From DAOTXK01 sp034435395 (GTDB taxonomy: Bacteria; Chloroflexota; Anaerolineae; Aggregatilineales; Ch27), in NCBI GenBank assembly GCA_034435395.1, contig DAOTXK010000115.1:1-39584 (forward strand): a DNA stretch of 39,584 nt, written 5' to 3'. The translations under genes and the position numbers were made by a program. Below the pieces are notes generated by a model. It was given only the letters and a program-made list of their open reading frames with translations. It was not told the DNA's origin and searched no databases. Shown here one piece after another: positions 24,714 to 32,163 of the stretch (its first letter is position 1; every line of letters starts with the position of its first letter).

Positions 24714-25694
24714 ATGACCGGCCATTGTGTGCGCCACTGGTGGATCGTCCTGCTGGGGCTGGGGGCCGCCCTGGCCGCCTGCACGTCGCCGCCGGAGAGC
24801 CGGCCGGTGGAGATAGTCCTCCCCACCGTCACCAGCAGCCCCGTGCTGACTGTGATCGCGCCCACGGTCACGCCGCTGGTGCTCACCCGCCCGCCGCTCC
24901 CGCCGACCGCCACCCAGCCGACCCGCACCCCCAGCCCGACGGCCACGCCATCGCCGGAGACGATCAACTTTGAGCGCCTGACCCACGAACCCGCTGCGGT
25001 GGTCGTGGCGCGGCATGCCAACTGCACCCCCCAGATCGTGCGCGTCCGGGCCGTGATCCGCAGCGCCGCGCCCCTCCAAGCCGCGATCCTGAACTGGACG
25101 TGGCAGGGTCGTTTCTCCAGCCGACCGGGTTCCGGCATGGGGCAGGTGGCGCGGGCCGATTGGGTCGCCGAACTGGGGCCGTTCGACCGGGCGGGGACGG
25201 TGGTCTACTGGGTGGCGGCGCGGGACATCAACGGCGTGGAGGTGCTCTCGCCGGAGGGGACGTTCGCCGTGGAGGAATGCACCGCGCCCTCGCCCACGCC
25301 GACCCGTCCGCCGGGGCCTCGCCCGACCGCCACCCCTGAATATGGGGAAGCGCTCAGCGTGCACGCCGCCGACCAGGAGATTTACGTGGCCCAGGACACG
25401 CCGACCACCATCCTGCTGACGTGGGAGGGCGGCGTCCCGCCGTACATGCTGGACCGGGTGACCCAGCCGGATCACGGCTCGCTGGGCGGGGCGGGACCGG
25501 TGCGGGTTTACATCCCGGAGCCGGGGTACACCGGCCAGGACCGCTTCACCTTCCGCGTGCTGGACGGCAACCAACAGGCGTCCACGGGCACGATCACGCT
25601 GCTGGTGGGGGTGGCTCCGCCGGCCGGGCCAACGGCAGCGCCGGTTATGACCAGCACCCCGGCCCCTTCGCCGACGCGGACGCCGGAGGGTTAG
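24714..25694 (+). CDS. Pro/Thr-rich lipoprotein with Ig/cadherin-like C-terminal domain
   Basis: 326 residues. The signal peptide ends at a lipobox LAAC (Cys23). A Pro/Thr linker (about 40-85) leads to a first beta-rich domain (about 90-190, with three cysteines) and a second linker PTPTRPPGPRPTATPEYG. A final bacterial Ig/cadherin-like domain (about 220-300) contains QPDHGSLGGAGPVRVYIP and GYTGQDRFTFRVLDG. It ends in another TPAPSPTRTPEG tail. The ATG at 24714 follows the regulator gene by 9 nt with GAGGG close to it. It is probably anchored outside the cell membrane. No enzymatic motif is visible, and the function is unknown. Confidence 0.82.
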   Translation: MTGHCVRHWWIVLLGLGAALAACTSPPESRPVEIVLPTVTSSPVLTVIAPTVTPLVLTRPPLPPTATQPTRTPSPTATPSPETINFERLTHEPAAVVVARHANCTPQIVRVRAVIRSAAPLQAAILNWTWQGRFSSRPGSGMGQVARADWVAELGPFDRAGTVVYWVAARDINGVEVLSPEGTFAVEECTAPSPTPTRPPGPRPTATPEYGEALSVHAADQEIYVAQDTPTTILLTWEGGVPPYMLDRVTQPDHGSLGGAGPVRVYIPEPGYTGQDRFTFRVLDGNQQASTGTITLLVGVAPPAGPTAAPVMTSTPAPSPTRTPEG

Positions 25695-25774
25695 GCCAGA
25701 GGGCGAACTGGCCGTCGCCCCCCGATCGTCAACCATGCAGCCTGTCTGTTCCCGGGTGCGGGTTTCAGCGCGAC

Positions 25775-25906
25775 GGGTTCAAAACCCATCGCTGATCACA
25801 TTGGATACTCACGAAAGGGGTTTATCGTCCGGCCAGCCAGGGCGATGCGGAAGGGCTGTCCAGTCCCTTAGTGGACTTTTCCGGACTCAGCCGGGGTTTT
25901 GAACCC
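25775..25906. repeat. 13-bp inverted repeat with T-arm-like sequence
   Basis: GGGTTCAAAACCC at 25775-25787 is exactly the reverse complement of GGGTTTTGAACCC at 25894-25906. Each copy is itself a small hairpin and resembles a tRNA T-arm. I could not build a tRNA cloverleaf around either copy on either strand. The stretch between them codes for nothing obvious. Confidence 0.65.
25858..25880 (+). terminator. Possible terminator downstream of the lipoprotein gene
   Basis: AGTCC/GGACT (or the alternative GTCCA/TGGAC) form a short hairpin followed by TTTT. It lies 160 nt after the lipoprotein stop, so it may end that transcript or another small transcript in this gap. Confidence 0.4.
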
Positions 25907-25930
25907 CCGACGCAAAAATGGCCCCACCAT

Positions 25931-25955
25931 CAAAAAAACCTGCCCATAGGGTCAG
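25931..25955 (-). terminator. Intrinsic terminator of the thiolase gene
   Basis: Reading the minus strand directly after the stop codon, CTG(A)CCC pairs with GGGCAG around a TAT loop, one A being bulged. Seven T residues follow two bases later. Confidence 0.7.
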
Positions 25956-27110
25956 CTATTCCCGGCTCAAGATGTGCGTGACCACCGTCGCGCCGGTGCC
26001 GCCGATGTTTTGGGTCATGCCGATGGTTGCGTCCGGCACCTGGTTGGCCCCAGCTGCCCCGCGCAGTTGGGTCACCACGTCGACGATCTCATAGACGCCG
26101 GTGGCCCCGACCGGATGTCCCCGCGCCTTGAGGCCGCCCATGGTGCTGATCGGCACGCGCCCGGTGATGGCGATTGCGCCGTCCTGAGCCAGATGGGTGG
26201 CCCGGCCCCGCTCGGCGAAACCGGCCGCTTCCAGGCTCAGCGCGGCCATGATGGAAAACGCGTCGTGCACTTCGAACACGTCCACGTCTTCCGGCCTGAT
26301 CCCGGCCCGCTCGTAAGCCTTGTGCGCGCTGAGGCGGGCCGCGTCCAGGCCCAGCAGGTCATGGCGGTCGTCCAGGTTGAGGCAGTCGGTGGCCGTGACG
26401 CTGGCCCGGACGACAATCGGATCGATCCCCAGCTCGCGGGCCACCTCGCGCGGGGCCAGGATCAAAGCCGCCGCGCCGTCGCAGATCGGGGAGCTGTCGT
26501 AGAGGTTGATGGGCGAGGCGATGACCGGAGCCTGGTGATAGACCTCCGGCGTGATAGCCTGGCGGAACATGGCGTTCGGGTTGTTGACGGCATTCCGGTG
26601 GGCGTTAAGCGTGAAGGGCGCAAACGCCTCGTGGGGCACATGGTACTCGTACATATACCGTTGCATAACCAGCGCGTTGAGGGCCACGAAGGTGACGCCA
26701 TGAGCCACTTCATAGTCGGCGTCGGCGGCGGTCGCCAGGCCGGAGGTGACTTCGTGAGTGGTGGCCTCGGTCATCTTCTCCACGCCGCACACGGCCACAA
26801 TATCGGCCATGCCGCTGGCCACAGCCCGCACCCCCGCCTGAACGGCCACGCCGCCGGAGGCGCAGGCCGCCTCGACGGTGGCCGCCTCGATGCCCCGCCA
26901 GCCGCAGTGGTCGGCGATCAGCGCGCCGAGATGGGCCTGGTCGCTGAGGCGGGAGGCCAGCATATTGCCCACGAACAGCGCGTCCGGCCGCTCGATGCCC
27001 GCGTCGGCGACGGCGGCGGTGAGCGCCTGGAAGGCCAGCTGGCGCAGGCTGCTATCCCACAGTTCGCCGATAGGGGTTTGGCCCAAACCAATCACACAGA
27101 CTTCGCGCAT
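25956..27110 (-). CDS. SCP2-type thiolase / acetyl-CoA acetyltransferase
   Basis: 384 residues of the thiolase-like, archaeal/SCP-x type. The nucleophile is Cys83 in EAACASGG. The catalytic His is in FEVHDAFS, and GGLKARGHPVGATG carries the second His. IGMTQNIGGTG near the end is typical of this subgroup. It should condense or cleave acyl-CoA. In archaea and many Chloroflexi this type needs a small zinc-ribbon/OB-fold (DUF35) partner encoded next door; none is found here. AGGAG is 9 nt before the ATG. It is monocistronic, ended by its own terminator, and divergent from the nuclease gene. Confidence 0.9.
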   Translation of the reverse strand: MREVCVIGLGQTPIGELWDSSLRQLAFQALTAAVADAGIERPDALFVGNMLASRLSDQAHLGALIADHCGWRGIEAATVEAACASGGVAVQAGVRAVASGMADIVAVCGVEKMTEATTHEVTSGLATAADADYEVAHGVTFVALNALVMQRYMYEYHVPHEAFAPFTLNAHRNAVNNPNAMFRQAITPEVYHQAPVIASPINLYDSSPICDGAAALILAPREVARELGIDPIVVRASVTATDCLNLDDRHDLLGLDAARLSAHKAYERAGIRPEDVDVFEVHDAFSIMAALSLEAAGFAERGRATHLAQDGAIAITGRVPISTMGGLKARGHPVGATGVYEIVDVVTQLRGAAGANQVPDATIGMTQNIGGTGATVVTHILSRE

Positions 27111-27326
27111 CGGATCAACTCCTGTACTTTCCCCGTCCCACCTGGCTGCCCCGCCGGGCAGGCGACGGACAGCAGCAGAACGGGCACAGTTCCGGAACCA
27201 GGCAGCGGGCGCTACCAGAGGTAGCCCGACGCTGCGGCTTTCTTATAACACGCCGGGACTATCAGAAGCTACCAAAATGATCCATAAGCCGCCCCACACA
27301 GCTTACGAGGTGGGGCAGCAAAGGCT

Positions 27327-27356
27327 TTGAAAACGGCTACGACCATCCTGTATAAT
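27327..27356 (+). promoter_or_regulatory. Near-consensus promoter of the nuclease gene
   Basis: TTGAAA at 27327-27332 and a perfect TATAAT at 27351-27356 are 18 nt apart. The start of transcription would be near 27363, so a TTG start at 27327 is ruled out and the ATG at 27414 is favoured. Confidence 0.8.
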
Positions 27357-27413
27357 GCAAACGCAGAAGTTCACACCGATCGGCCACCAACTACTATACA
27401 TAGGCGGACGCTC

Positions 27414-28025
27414 ATGGACGTGTCGTTAATCGACTATGATCACATTTTCTCTCAATTGCCAGCCTCCAATAATATAGAAGAACTCATCCTGACTCTTTCG
27501 GCGGAACTTGTGCCCGTGTGGTGTGAGCAGTATCGGGCAATGACGCCGACGGTAACGAACATCTTGCAGTTCAACGTTGATGGCTTTGAGTTTCTGTTTG
27601 ATTTCTCTTCGCAGTTGGTTGAGCAGGGGGTTGTGCCTGAGAACCAGGCAGTAGAAGATCGGGTGGTCGCTGTCTTTGGGCGGTCCCGTCCAGCTTCCGA
27701 AAGACGTGATACCGGTAGAATGAAGGGTTTCCTGGGGCCAACTGCCCAGGTTTTTGGCGAGAATTACGACAAAGGACATTTTGTGGGTCATTCGCTTGGC
27801 GGCGGACTCGACGTGAATCTCTTTCCTCAACGAAAAGACATTAATCGCGGTTGGTCCAGGCGTGGCAAGGTGTATCGGGAAATGGAGCAATATTGTGTGG
27901 ATCATCCGGGAACGTTCTGCTTTTCCCGCCCTCTCTACCGTGACCGCTCATGGCGTCCACACCTGCTCGAATACGGACTGCTGACCGGAGAGAACACTCT
28001 TTGGGTGGAGCGGTTCGAGAATTAA
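27414..28025 (+). CDS. Putative DNA/RNA non-specific endonuclease (His-Me finger), stand-alone
   Basis: 203 residues. The C-terminal half has the His-Me finger pattern: DKGH at 119-122, GHSLGG, NLFPQ (Asn135), Asn144 in DINRGW and Glu157 in REMEQY. It matches the toxin-type non-specific nuclease family (PF13930-like) rather than the DRGH secreted nucleases. Residues 1-100 are an unrecognised helical domain. There is no signal peptide. The open frame continues upstream to 27327, but that part lies inside the promoter. The gene is clearly less GC-rich than its neighbours and uses more A/T-ending codons, suggesting transfer. No obvious immunity gene is next to it. It could be a toxin module, a defence effector or a repair nuclease. 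Confidence 0.72.
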   Translation: MDVSLIDYDHIFSQLPASNNIEELILTLSAELVPVWCEQYRAMTPTVTNILQFNVDGFEFLFDFSSQLVEQGVVPENQAVEDRVVAVFGRSRPASERRDTGRMKGFLGPTAQVFGENYDKGHFVGHSLGGGLDVNLFPQRKDINRGWSRRGKVYREMEQYCVDHPGTFCFSRPLYRDRSWRPHLLEYGLLTGENTLWVERFEN

Positions 28026-28063
28026 TAATGCCTGTTTCAACACCATCTCACTTCTTCAGGCTC

Positions 28064-28675
28064 TTAGTCCGTTGAGAGGCTGTTCCCAAACTCCTCTAGC
28101 CGCAGACCGATTTCCTCCGCCGTCCAGCGTAGGAGGCCGTCCAGCACAATCACGCGCGGATGATCGAGCAGCCAGGCGTCGTGCAGGGCCTCCAGCCTCT
28201 GGAGGTACTCCAGGGTGACGCCGGTCTCCTCCTGGCGGCGGCGGCGCTGCAAGCGGCGCAGGCATTCCTCGGCGGGCGTGCGCAGGTAGAGGATGGCGTC
28301 CGGCGGCGGCACATGTGGGGCGATCGCCTCCCAGAACTGGCGGTAGAGGTCCCACTCCAGGTCGTCCATCGCCCCCTGCCGGTGCAGCGCCGGGGCGAAG
28401 ACGTGGCGGTCCGTGCCGATGCTGCGCTCGGCGACGACGTAAGGCGTGGCCGTCCGCCCGGCCAGCGCCTGGACGCGAGTGAAAAACGTGCATATCTGGA
28501 AGGTGAAAGACCAGCGTGGCATATCGTGGTAGAAGCGCTCCAGCATGTTGGCCGGGAAGCGGGTCTGCCACTGCTCGACCGGCTCTGGGATGAAGGTGAA
28601 CGCGTCGCTGGCCGTTAGGGCCTGGCCCACGGTGGTCTTGCCGCTGGCGATATTACCTTCAAGATGGACGAGCAT
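28064..28675 (-). CDS. Deoxynucleoside kinase
   Basis: 203 residues of the dNK/dGK family, phosphorylating deoxynucleosides for nucleotide salvage. The P-loop GNIASGKTT is at 7-15. ERSIGTDRHVFA is the ERS/DRS-type substrate and base-binding motif. The LID region holds LRRLQRRRRQEE and YLQRLEALHDAWL. Glu and Trp of PEPVEQW contact the deoxyribose in homologues. AGGAGAA precedes the ATG by about 8 nt. Length is typical. The base preference (dA/dG versus dC/dT) cannot be decided here. It converges with the nuclease gene, 38 nt apart. Confidence 0.9.
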   Translation of the reverse strand: MLVHLEGNIASGKTTVGQALTASDAFTFIPEPVEQWQTRFPANMLERFYHDMPRWSFTFQICTFFTRVQALAGRTATPYVVAERSIGTDRHVFAPALHRQGAMDDLEWDLYRQFWEAIAPHVPPPDAILYLRTPAEECLRRLQRRRRQEETGVTLEYLQRLEALHDAWLLDHPRVIVLDGLLRWTAEEIGLRLEEFGNSLSTD

Positions 28676-28728
28676 CGGCGGGCTTCTCCTGGAAGTGAGG
28701 GCGTTTCACCAGGCTGGGACAGGGACCG

Positions 28729-28734
28729 ATTATA
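28729..28734 (-). promoter_or_regulatory. -10 element of the deoxynucleoside kinase gene
   Basis: A perfect TATAAT on the minus strand, 53 nt from the start codon. No good -35 is visible. Confidence 0.5.
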
Positions 28735-28784
28735 CCATGGCCCGTCATCCGCTGGGCCGCCCCCGCCCTTCCCGGCGCAGACGC

Positions 28785-28849
28785 AAAACCGCCCCGGTTG
28801 GCTGGCTGTAACGCTCCACCAGAGCGTTGGCCGGGGTGCCGGGGCGGTT
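28785..28849 (-). terminator. Nested-hairpin terminator after the DUF2283 gene
   Basis: An 11-bp inverted repeat (AACCGCCCCGG at 28787-28797 and CCGGGGCGGTT at 28839-28849) encloses a perfect 7-bp hairpin (AACGCTC/GAGCGTT at 28810-28828). Read on the minus strand the outer stem ends in TTTT. Its size and double structure are unusual for a plain terminator. Confidence 0.6.
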
Positions 28850-28903
28850 CTGGCTCCAGGGCTGAACGGAATTATGGCGGTGTGGCGAGGATCGGGCGGC
28901 AGT

Positions 28904-29128
28904 TTACGGCGCGCCCTCTGGCATCGCCTTCGCCGTCATGATGCGTTCGTTCAGGTCTTCCACAAAAGCGCTGGCGCTCAGGATCTCCAATAAAACAGGT
29001 TCTCCCTCATCGCTGAGGTGCAAAACGACCGGACCGGACATCTGCGCTTTGCTCGCCAGCTTTTGGGAGAACCATACCAGCAAGACATCGTCTTCTTGAT
29101 CGTACCTGATCGTGGGCCTCACCAGCAT
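28904..29128 (-). CDS. DUF2283-family small protein
   Basis: 74 residues. The pattern IRYDQEDDVLLVWF, VVLHLSDEGEPVLLEILSAS matches the short DUF2283 fold (YDxExDxLxI ... GxxVGxEIL.AS). The function of the family is unknown; members are often found beside toxin-antitoxin or stress genes. It stands alone here between a consensus -35 promoter and a nested hairpin terminator. The ATG is preceded by a CAGGAGGATG-like sequence, an excellent ribosome binding site. Confidence 0.75.
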   Translation of the reverse strand: MLVRPTIRYDQEDDVLLVWFSQKLASKAQMSGPVVLHLSDEGEPVLLEILSASAFVEDLNERIMTAKAMPEGAP

Positions 29129-29187
29129 CCTCCTGCCTGGAACATCGCAATAATCGTCGGTTCTTGTACTATTCTAACATAATTGAT

Positions 29188-29193
29188 TGTCAA
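29188..29193 (-). promoter_or_regulatory. -35 element (TTGACA) of the DUF2283 gene
   Basis: A perfect TTGACA on the minus strand in an AT-rich stretch. Possible -10 boxes are TAGTAC (16-nt spacing) or TAGAAT (11 nt, too close). The -10 is therefore uncertain. Confidence 0.4.
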
Positions 29194-29303
29194 AAACCAC
29201 CAATACCTCCCGCGATCGGGCCGTTTCTTAAGGGAGATAGGACCAGAGTACCGGCTTGCTGGCCAGTCTCATCATCATTGTGGGGAGATTGAGGCGGCCA
29301 GCG

Positions 29304-30095
29304 TCAGGCCAGGCCGTCCTCGATGGCGGCGCGCACCTGTCCGGCCAGCGCCCCTAAGGCCGCGCCGTAGAGCATCTCCAGCGTGCGGGGGCGCGGCAGA
29401 GTCACCGGCACCCGCGCCATGATCCGGCCCGGACGGGGACTCATGACCACCACTTCGTCGGCCAGCAGCACCGCCTCGCTGATGTTATGGGTGACCATTA
29501 GGATCGTCTGCCCGGTCGCCGCCCAGACCCTGAGCAGGTCCAGGCTCAGCCGTTCGCGGGTCAGGGCGTCCAGCGCGGCGAACGGCTCGTCCATCAGCAG
29601 CACTTCCGGGCGGGCGATCAGCGCGCGGGCGATGGCCACCCGCTGGGCCATGCCGCCGGAAAGCTCGGCGGGGAAGGCGTCTTCGAACCCGGCCAGCCCC
29701 ACCTGGGCGATCAGGGCCTGAGCCTGCTGCTTGCGCGCCGCCGGGGGGACGCCAGCCAGTTCCAGCGGCAACGTCACGTTGGCGCGCACGCTGCGCCAGG
29801 GCATCAGGTTGGCCTGCTGGAAGATCACGCCGATCCGCCGCCGGGGGGCGACGATGGGTTTCCCTTCCAGGTAGGCCCGGCCCTCGGTCGGTTGCAGCAG
29901 CCCGGCCAGGATGCGCAGCAGCGTGGTCTTGCCGCAGCCGGATGGCCCCACTAGCACCACAAACGCGCCCCGACTGACCTCGAACGTCACCCGGTCCAGC
30001 GCGCGGACTCCCAGCCCGCCGGTCCCGTTAACGCCGTAGGTGTGGCCGATATTTTCGACGCGCAGGACGCTCTCAGGCGGCTTGTGGCGGGTCAT
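29304..30095 (-). CDS. ABC transporter ATPase (SsuB/TauB type), riboflavin-type operon
   Basis: 263 residues. Walker A GPSGCGKTT is at 50-58, the Q-loop is in VIFQQANLMPW, the ABC signature LSGGMAQR and Walker B VLLMDEPFAALD follow, and the H-loop is MVTHNISEA. The set matches ATPases that serve NMT1/THI5-type importers. A GTG lies three codons upstream at 30104, but GGAG is 8 nt from the ATG at 30095. It is the last gene of the FMN-riboswitch operon, 54 nt after the binding-protein gene. No permease gene is found before or after it, which is unusual for this transporter class. Confidence 0.93.
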   Translation of the reverse strand: MTRHKPPESVLRVENIGHTYGVNGTGGLGVRALDRVTFEVSRGAFVVLVGPSGCGKTTLLRILAGLLQPTEGRAYLEGKPIVAPRRRIGVIFQQANLMPWRSVRANVTLPLELAGVPPAARKQQAQALIAQVGLAGFEDAFPAELSGGMAQRVAIARALIARPEVLLMDEPFAALDALTRERLSLDLLRVWAATGQTILMVTHNISEAVLLADEVVVMSPRPGRIMARVPVTLPRPRTLEMLYGAALGALAGQVRAAIEDGLA

Positions 30096-30149
30096 GCCAA
30101 CCACTCCGTAGCGGCAGGGCCAGCCGCGCGCCGCCGCTGGCAGGGATGA

Positions 30150-31256
30150 TCACGGCAGGAACTCGTTGGTGAACGCCCCGGTCAGGTCAAACGGTTCCGG
30201 CAGCAGGCCCATCTCCACCAGGGCATTCATTGTCACCTCCCAGGACGCCGGGTCGGTGACGCCCAGGCGCGGGGCCTCCCACAGGGCGATGCTGTTGAGC
30301 AGCACCCGCATCTGCACGACTTCGGCGGGGTCGATGACGGCCAGCATATCGACCAGTTCAGCGGCGGCCTCCGACGGAACCGCCTCGCCGCTGGCGGCGG
30401 CTGCCTGCAAGGCCCGCCGGACATCCGCCGCCGCCAGGGAGACGGCGATCCGGCTCCCGCCCTGGGGCAGCGTCTCCACATACTTCCGGCTGACCCGCAG
30501 GGCCTCGTCCGGGTCGGCGATCACGTCCGCCAGGCCGCGCGACAGGGCGCTGACCATGCCGCGCACCAGATCGGGGTCGCGGGTGATGGTCTGCTCGTTG
30601 GTTACCAGGCCGTTGGACAGCAGGTCAACTTGCGGCGAGATGGCGATCACGGTCACCTCGGTGCACGCCTCGCGGATCTGCACCGGCTCGTTGGCCATAT
30701 ACACCACCGCCGCCTCCACCCGCCCGGCGCAGATCATGGCCGGGGCGTTGAAGCCGATCTCCTCGATCTGGATGTCGGCCTCGGTCAGGTTGTTGGCGGC
30801 CAGCAGCGCCCGCAGACCGGTCCAGCTGGCCCCATAGCGGCCAGGGACGCCCACCACATGCCCGCGCAGGTCCTGGGCGGTGGCGATGCCGGAGGCGGCG
30901 GGCGCGACGACCCCCACCGGGAAGCGCTGCCACCACTCAAAGACATACACCAGCGGCCGGCCGCCAAAGCGGGCCATGATGACCTGCTCGCCGCTGACGA
31001 TGCCGAATTGCAGATCATCGACGGCGATCCGCTCCACGCCCAGGTTTTCATCCCCGTATTCCAGGGCGACTTCTACGCCCGCCTCGGCGAAGTACCCTTT
31101 GTCCAGCGCCATGTAAACCGGGGCAAACTGGATGTTCGGGATGAAGCCCAGGAACAGCGTCAGCGGCGGGGGTGATCCCTGGGCCGCCAGGGGCGCGCCC
31201 GCCGGGGCCAGCGCCAGGATAACAGCCAGCAGAGCCAGCCAAACCCGGAATCTCAT
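30150..31256 (-). CDS. ribY: NMT1/THI5-like substrate-binding protein, probable riboflavin-binding RibY
   Basis: 368 residues. The N-terminal signal peptide (to about residue 25, PLAAQG) lacks a lipobox. The mature part opens with LTLFLGFIPNIQFAPVYMAL and KGYFAEAGV, standard for the NMT1/THI5 family. Family members bind thiamine precursors, nitrate, sulfonates or flavins. Because the transcript carries an FMN riboswitch, riboflavin (RibY) is the best prediction. GGAGG is 7 nt before the ATG. Its start overlaps the stop of a small upstream gene (ATGA). The protein is exported and would deliver substrate to a permease not present in this window. Confidence 0.85.
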   Translation of the reverse strand: MRFRVWLALLAVILALAPAGAPLAAQGSPPPLTLFLGFIPNIQFAPVYMALDKGYFAEAGVEVALEYGDENLGVERIAVDDLQFGIVSGEQVIMARFGGRPLVYVFEWWQRFPVGVVAPAASGIATAQDLRGHVVGVPGRYGASWTGLRALLAANNLTEADIQIEEIGFNAPAMICAGRVEAAVVYMANEPVQIREACTEVTVIAISPQVDLLSNGLVTNEQTITRDPDLVRGMVSALSRGLADVIADPDEALRVSRKYVETLPQGGSRIAVSLAAADVRRALQAAAASGEAVPSEAAAELVDMLAVIDPAEVVQMRVLLNSIALWEAPRLGVTDPASWEVTMNALVEMGLLPEPFDLTGAFTNEFLP

Positions 31257-31462
31257 CGGTCAGCCTCCTCGGTGAGTCGGGACAGTTGGTCCACATACCA
31301 GCACAGGCCGCAGCCGTCGGCAGCCCCAGCGGGGGCGGGCCGGGCGTCCTTTTCCAGCCGGTCGGCCACCTCTCGCAGTTTTTGCGCCAGCGCCAGCCGC
31401 GCGGCATCGTCGTCCGGCGAGCCTTGCCAGTTCACCGTGACCGTCAGTCGAGCGTGATACAT
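31253..31462 (-). CDS. Small CxxC protein of unknown function, translationally coupled to ribY
   Basis: 69 residues, first gene after the FMN riboswitch. GGTGAGGG precedes the ATG at 31462. A hydrophilic N-terminus MYHARLTVTVNWQG is followed by a helix (LALAQKLREVADRLEKD) and a CGLCWYVDQL motif. The CxxC could bind metal or form a disulfide. No signal peptide is seen. The stop overlaps the ribY start by 4 nt, so the two are made together. I do not recognise the family. Codon choice and the ribosome binding site support a real gene. Confidence 0.65.
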   Translation of the reverse strand: MYHARLTVTVNWQGSPDDDAARLALAQKLREVADRLEKDARPAPAGAADGCGLCWYVDQLSRLTEEADR

Positions 31463-31615
31463 ACGACCCTCACCTTCCACTCGTCGCGCCCAGGGGGCGG
31501 CGCTACCAGCGTTGGTTTCGGGTTCCTTGGCCGCGTGGGATGGCGGGATGCCGGGGGCGAAGGGGGATGCAGCCAGTCAGCAGGCACGCGGACGACCGGG
31601 GCGCGGCCACACCCC

Positions 31616-31646
31616 AAAAAAGCCCGAACGAATGTCGGGGCTTTTT
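31616..31646 (-). terminator. Riboswitch expression-platform terminator
   Basis: On the minus strand AAAAAGCCCCGA pairs with TCGGGCTTTTTT around a short loop, with one bulged G. The run of six T residues follows. It lies about 55 nt after the aptamer and about 155 nt before the first gene, consistent with FMN-controlled premature termination. Confidence 0.85.
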
Positions 31647-31700
31647 CCAGTCAAACAGCGCCACCAGCCGTCGCCCCTGCGGGCGAAAGCTGCCAGCGTC

Positions 31701-31850
31701 ACCTTCTCCCATCCGGACTGTCACCGTCGGCCCTGGACTTTCGCCAGGTCCACCGGCCTGACCGAGTCTGGCAGGCCGGGTCGCGGGCTTGGCGCGACAG
31801 GAACATCGCCCCTCACCGCCGGTCGGGGATTTCACCCTGCCCCGAAGGTT
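31701..31850 (-). ncRNA. FMN riboswitch (RFN element)
   Basis: The minus strand shows all conserved RFN blocks in order: CTTCGGGGCAGGGTG, CCGACCGGCGGT, AGCCCGCGA, GCCGACGGTGACAGTCCGGA and GGATGGGAGAAGG. The ends (AACCTTC and GAAGGTG) pair to close the multi-branch junction. Known RFN elements bind FMN and turn off riboflavin synthesis or uptake genes. It lies upstream of the terminator and of the small gene, ribY and ABC ATPase operon. Confidence 0.96.
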
Positions 31851-32163
31851 GTTATTCAGTTGTCGGCTGTGCTGGTCATAAATGTAGCGCAGGTCGTGCC
31901 CAAAGACAAGCGCAGGCTATCAGTCGGGAAGTTTTAGAGAGGGGAAACAGGGGAGCCGGCGGAACGGCGCGCCTGGACGGTCAGGATGAGGGAGCGGGGG
32001 AAGCGGGGCGGTCATTCGTCACCAGGGGGCGGCGGACGTCCGGCGTCAGTAGAACCAGTCAGCAGGCTCGTAATAGCCAGCTCCCAGGCGCAGCAGCGAC
32101 TGGCTCTCCCTGGGCTGCTGTGGCTGCCAATCGGGTATCCGCAACAGGTGGGTGACGGGCCAG
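31851..32163. other. Region between P-loop kinase gene and FMN riboswitch
   Basis: About 310 bases. It contains the riboswitch-operon promoter (31881-31909) and, at 32046-32163, the possible +1-frame extension of the kinase gene. No other gene or RNA is seen. Confidence 0.5.
31881..31909 (-). promoter_or_regulatory. Promoter of the FMN-riboswitch operon
   Basis: TTGTCT (31904-31909) and TACATT (31881-31886) read on the minus strand with 17-nt spacing. The predicted transcript would begin near 31874, just ahead of the aptamer. Confidence 0.55.

Noticed and set aside
25740..25930. A tRNA or tmRNA gene suggested by GGTTCAAAACC motifs
   Set aside because: No acceptor or anticodon stem could be paired at proper distances on either strand, and no tmRNA tag ORF was found.
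27327..28025. Nuclease start at 27327
   Set aside because: That TTG is the -35 hexamer of the promoter; the ATG at 27414 follows the predicted transcription start.
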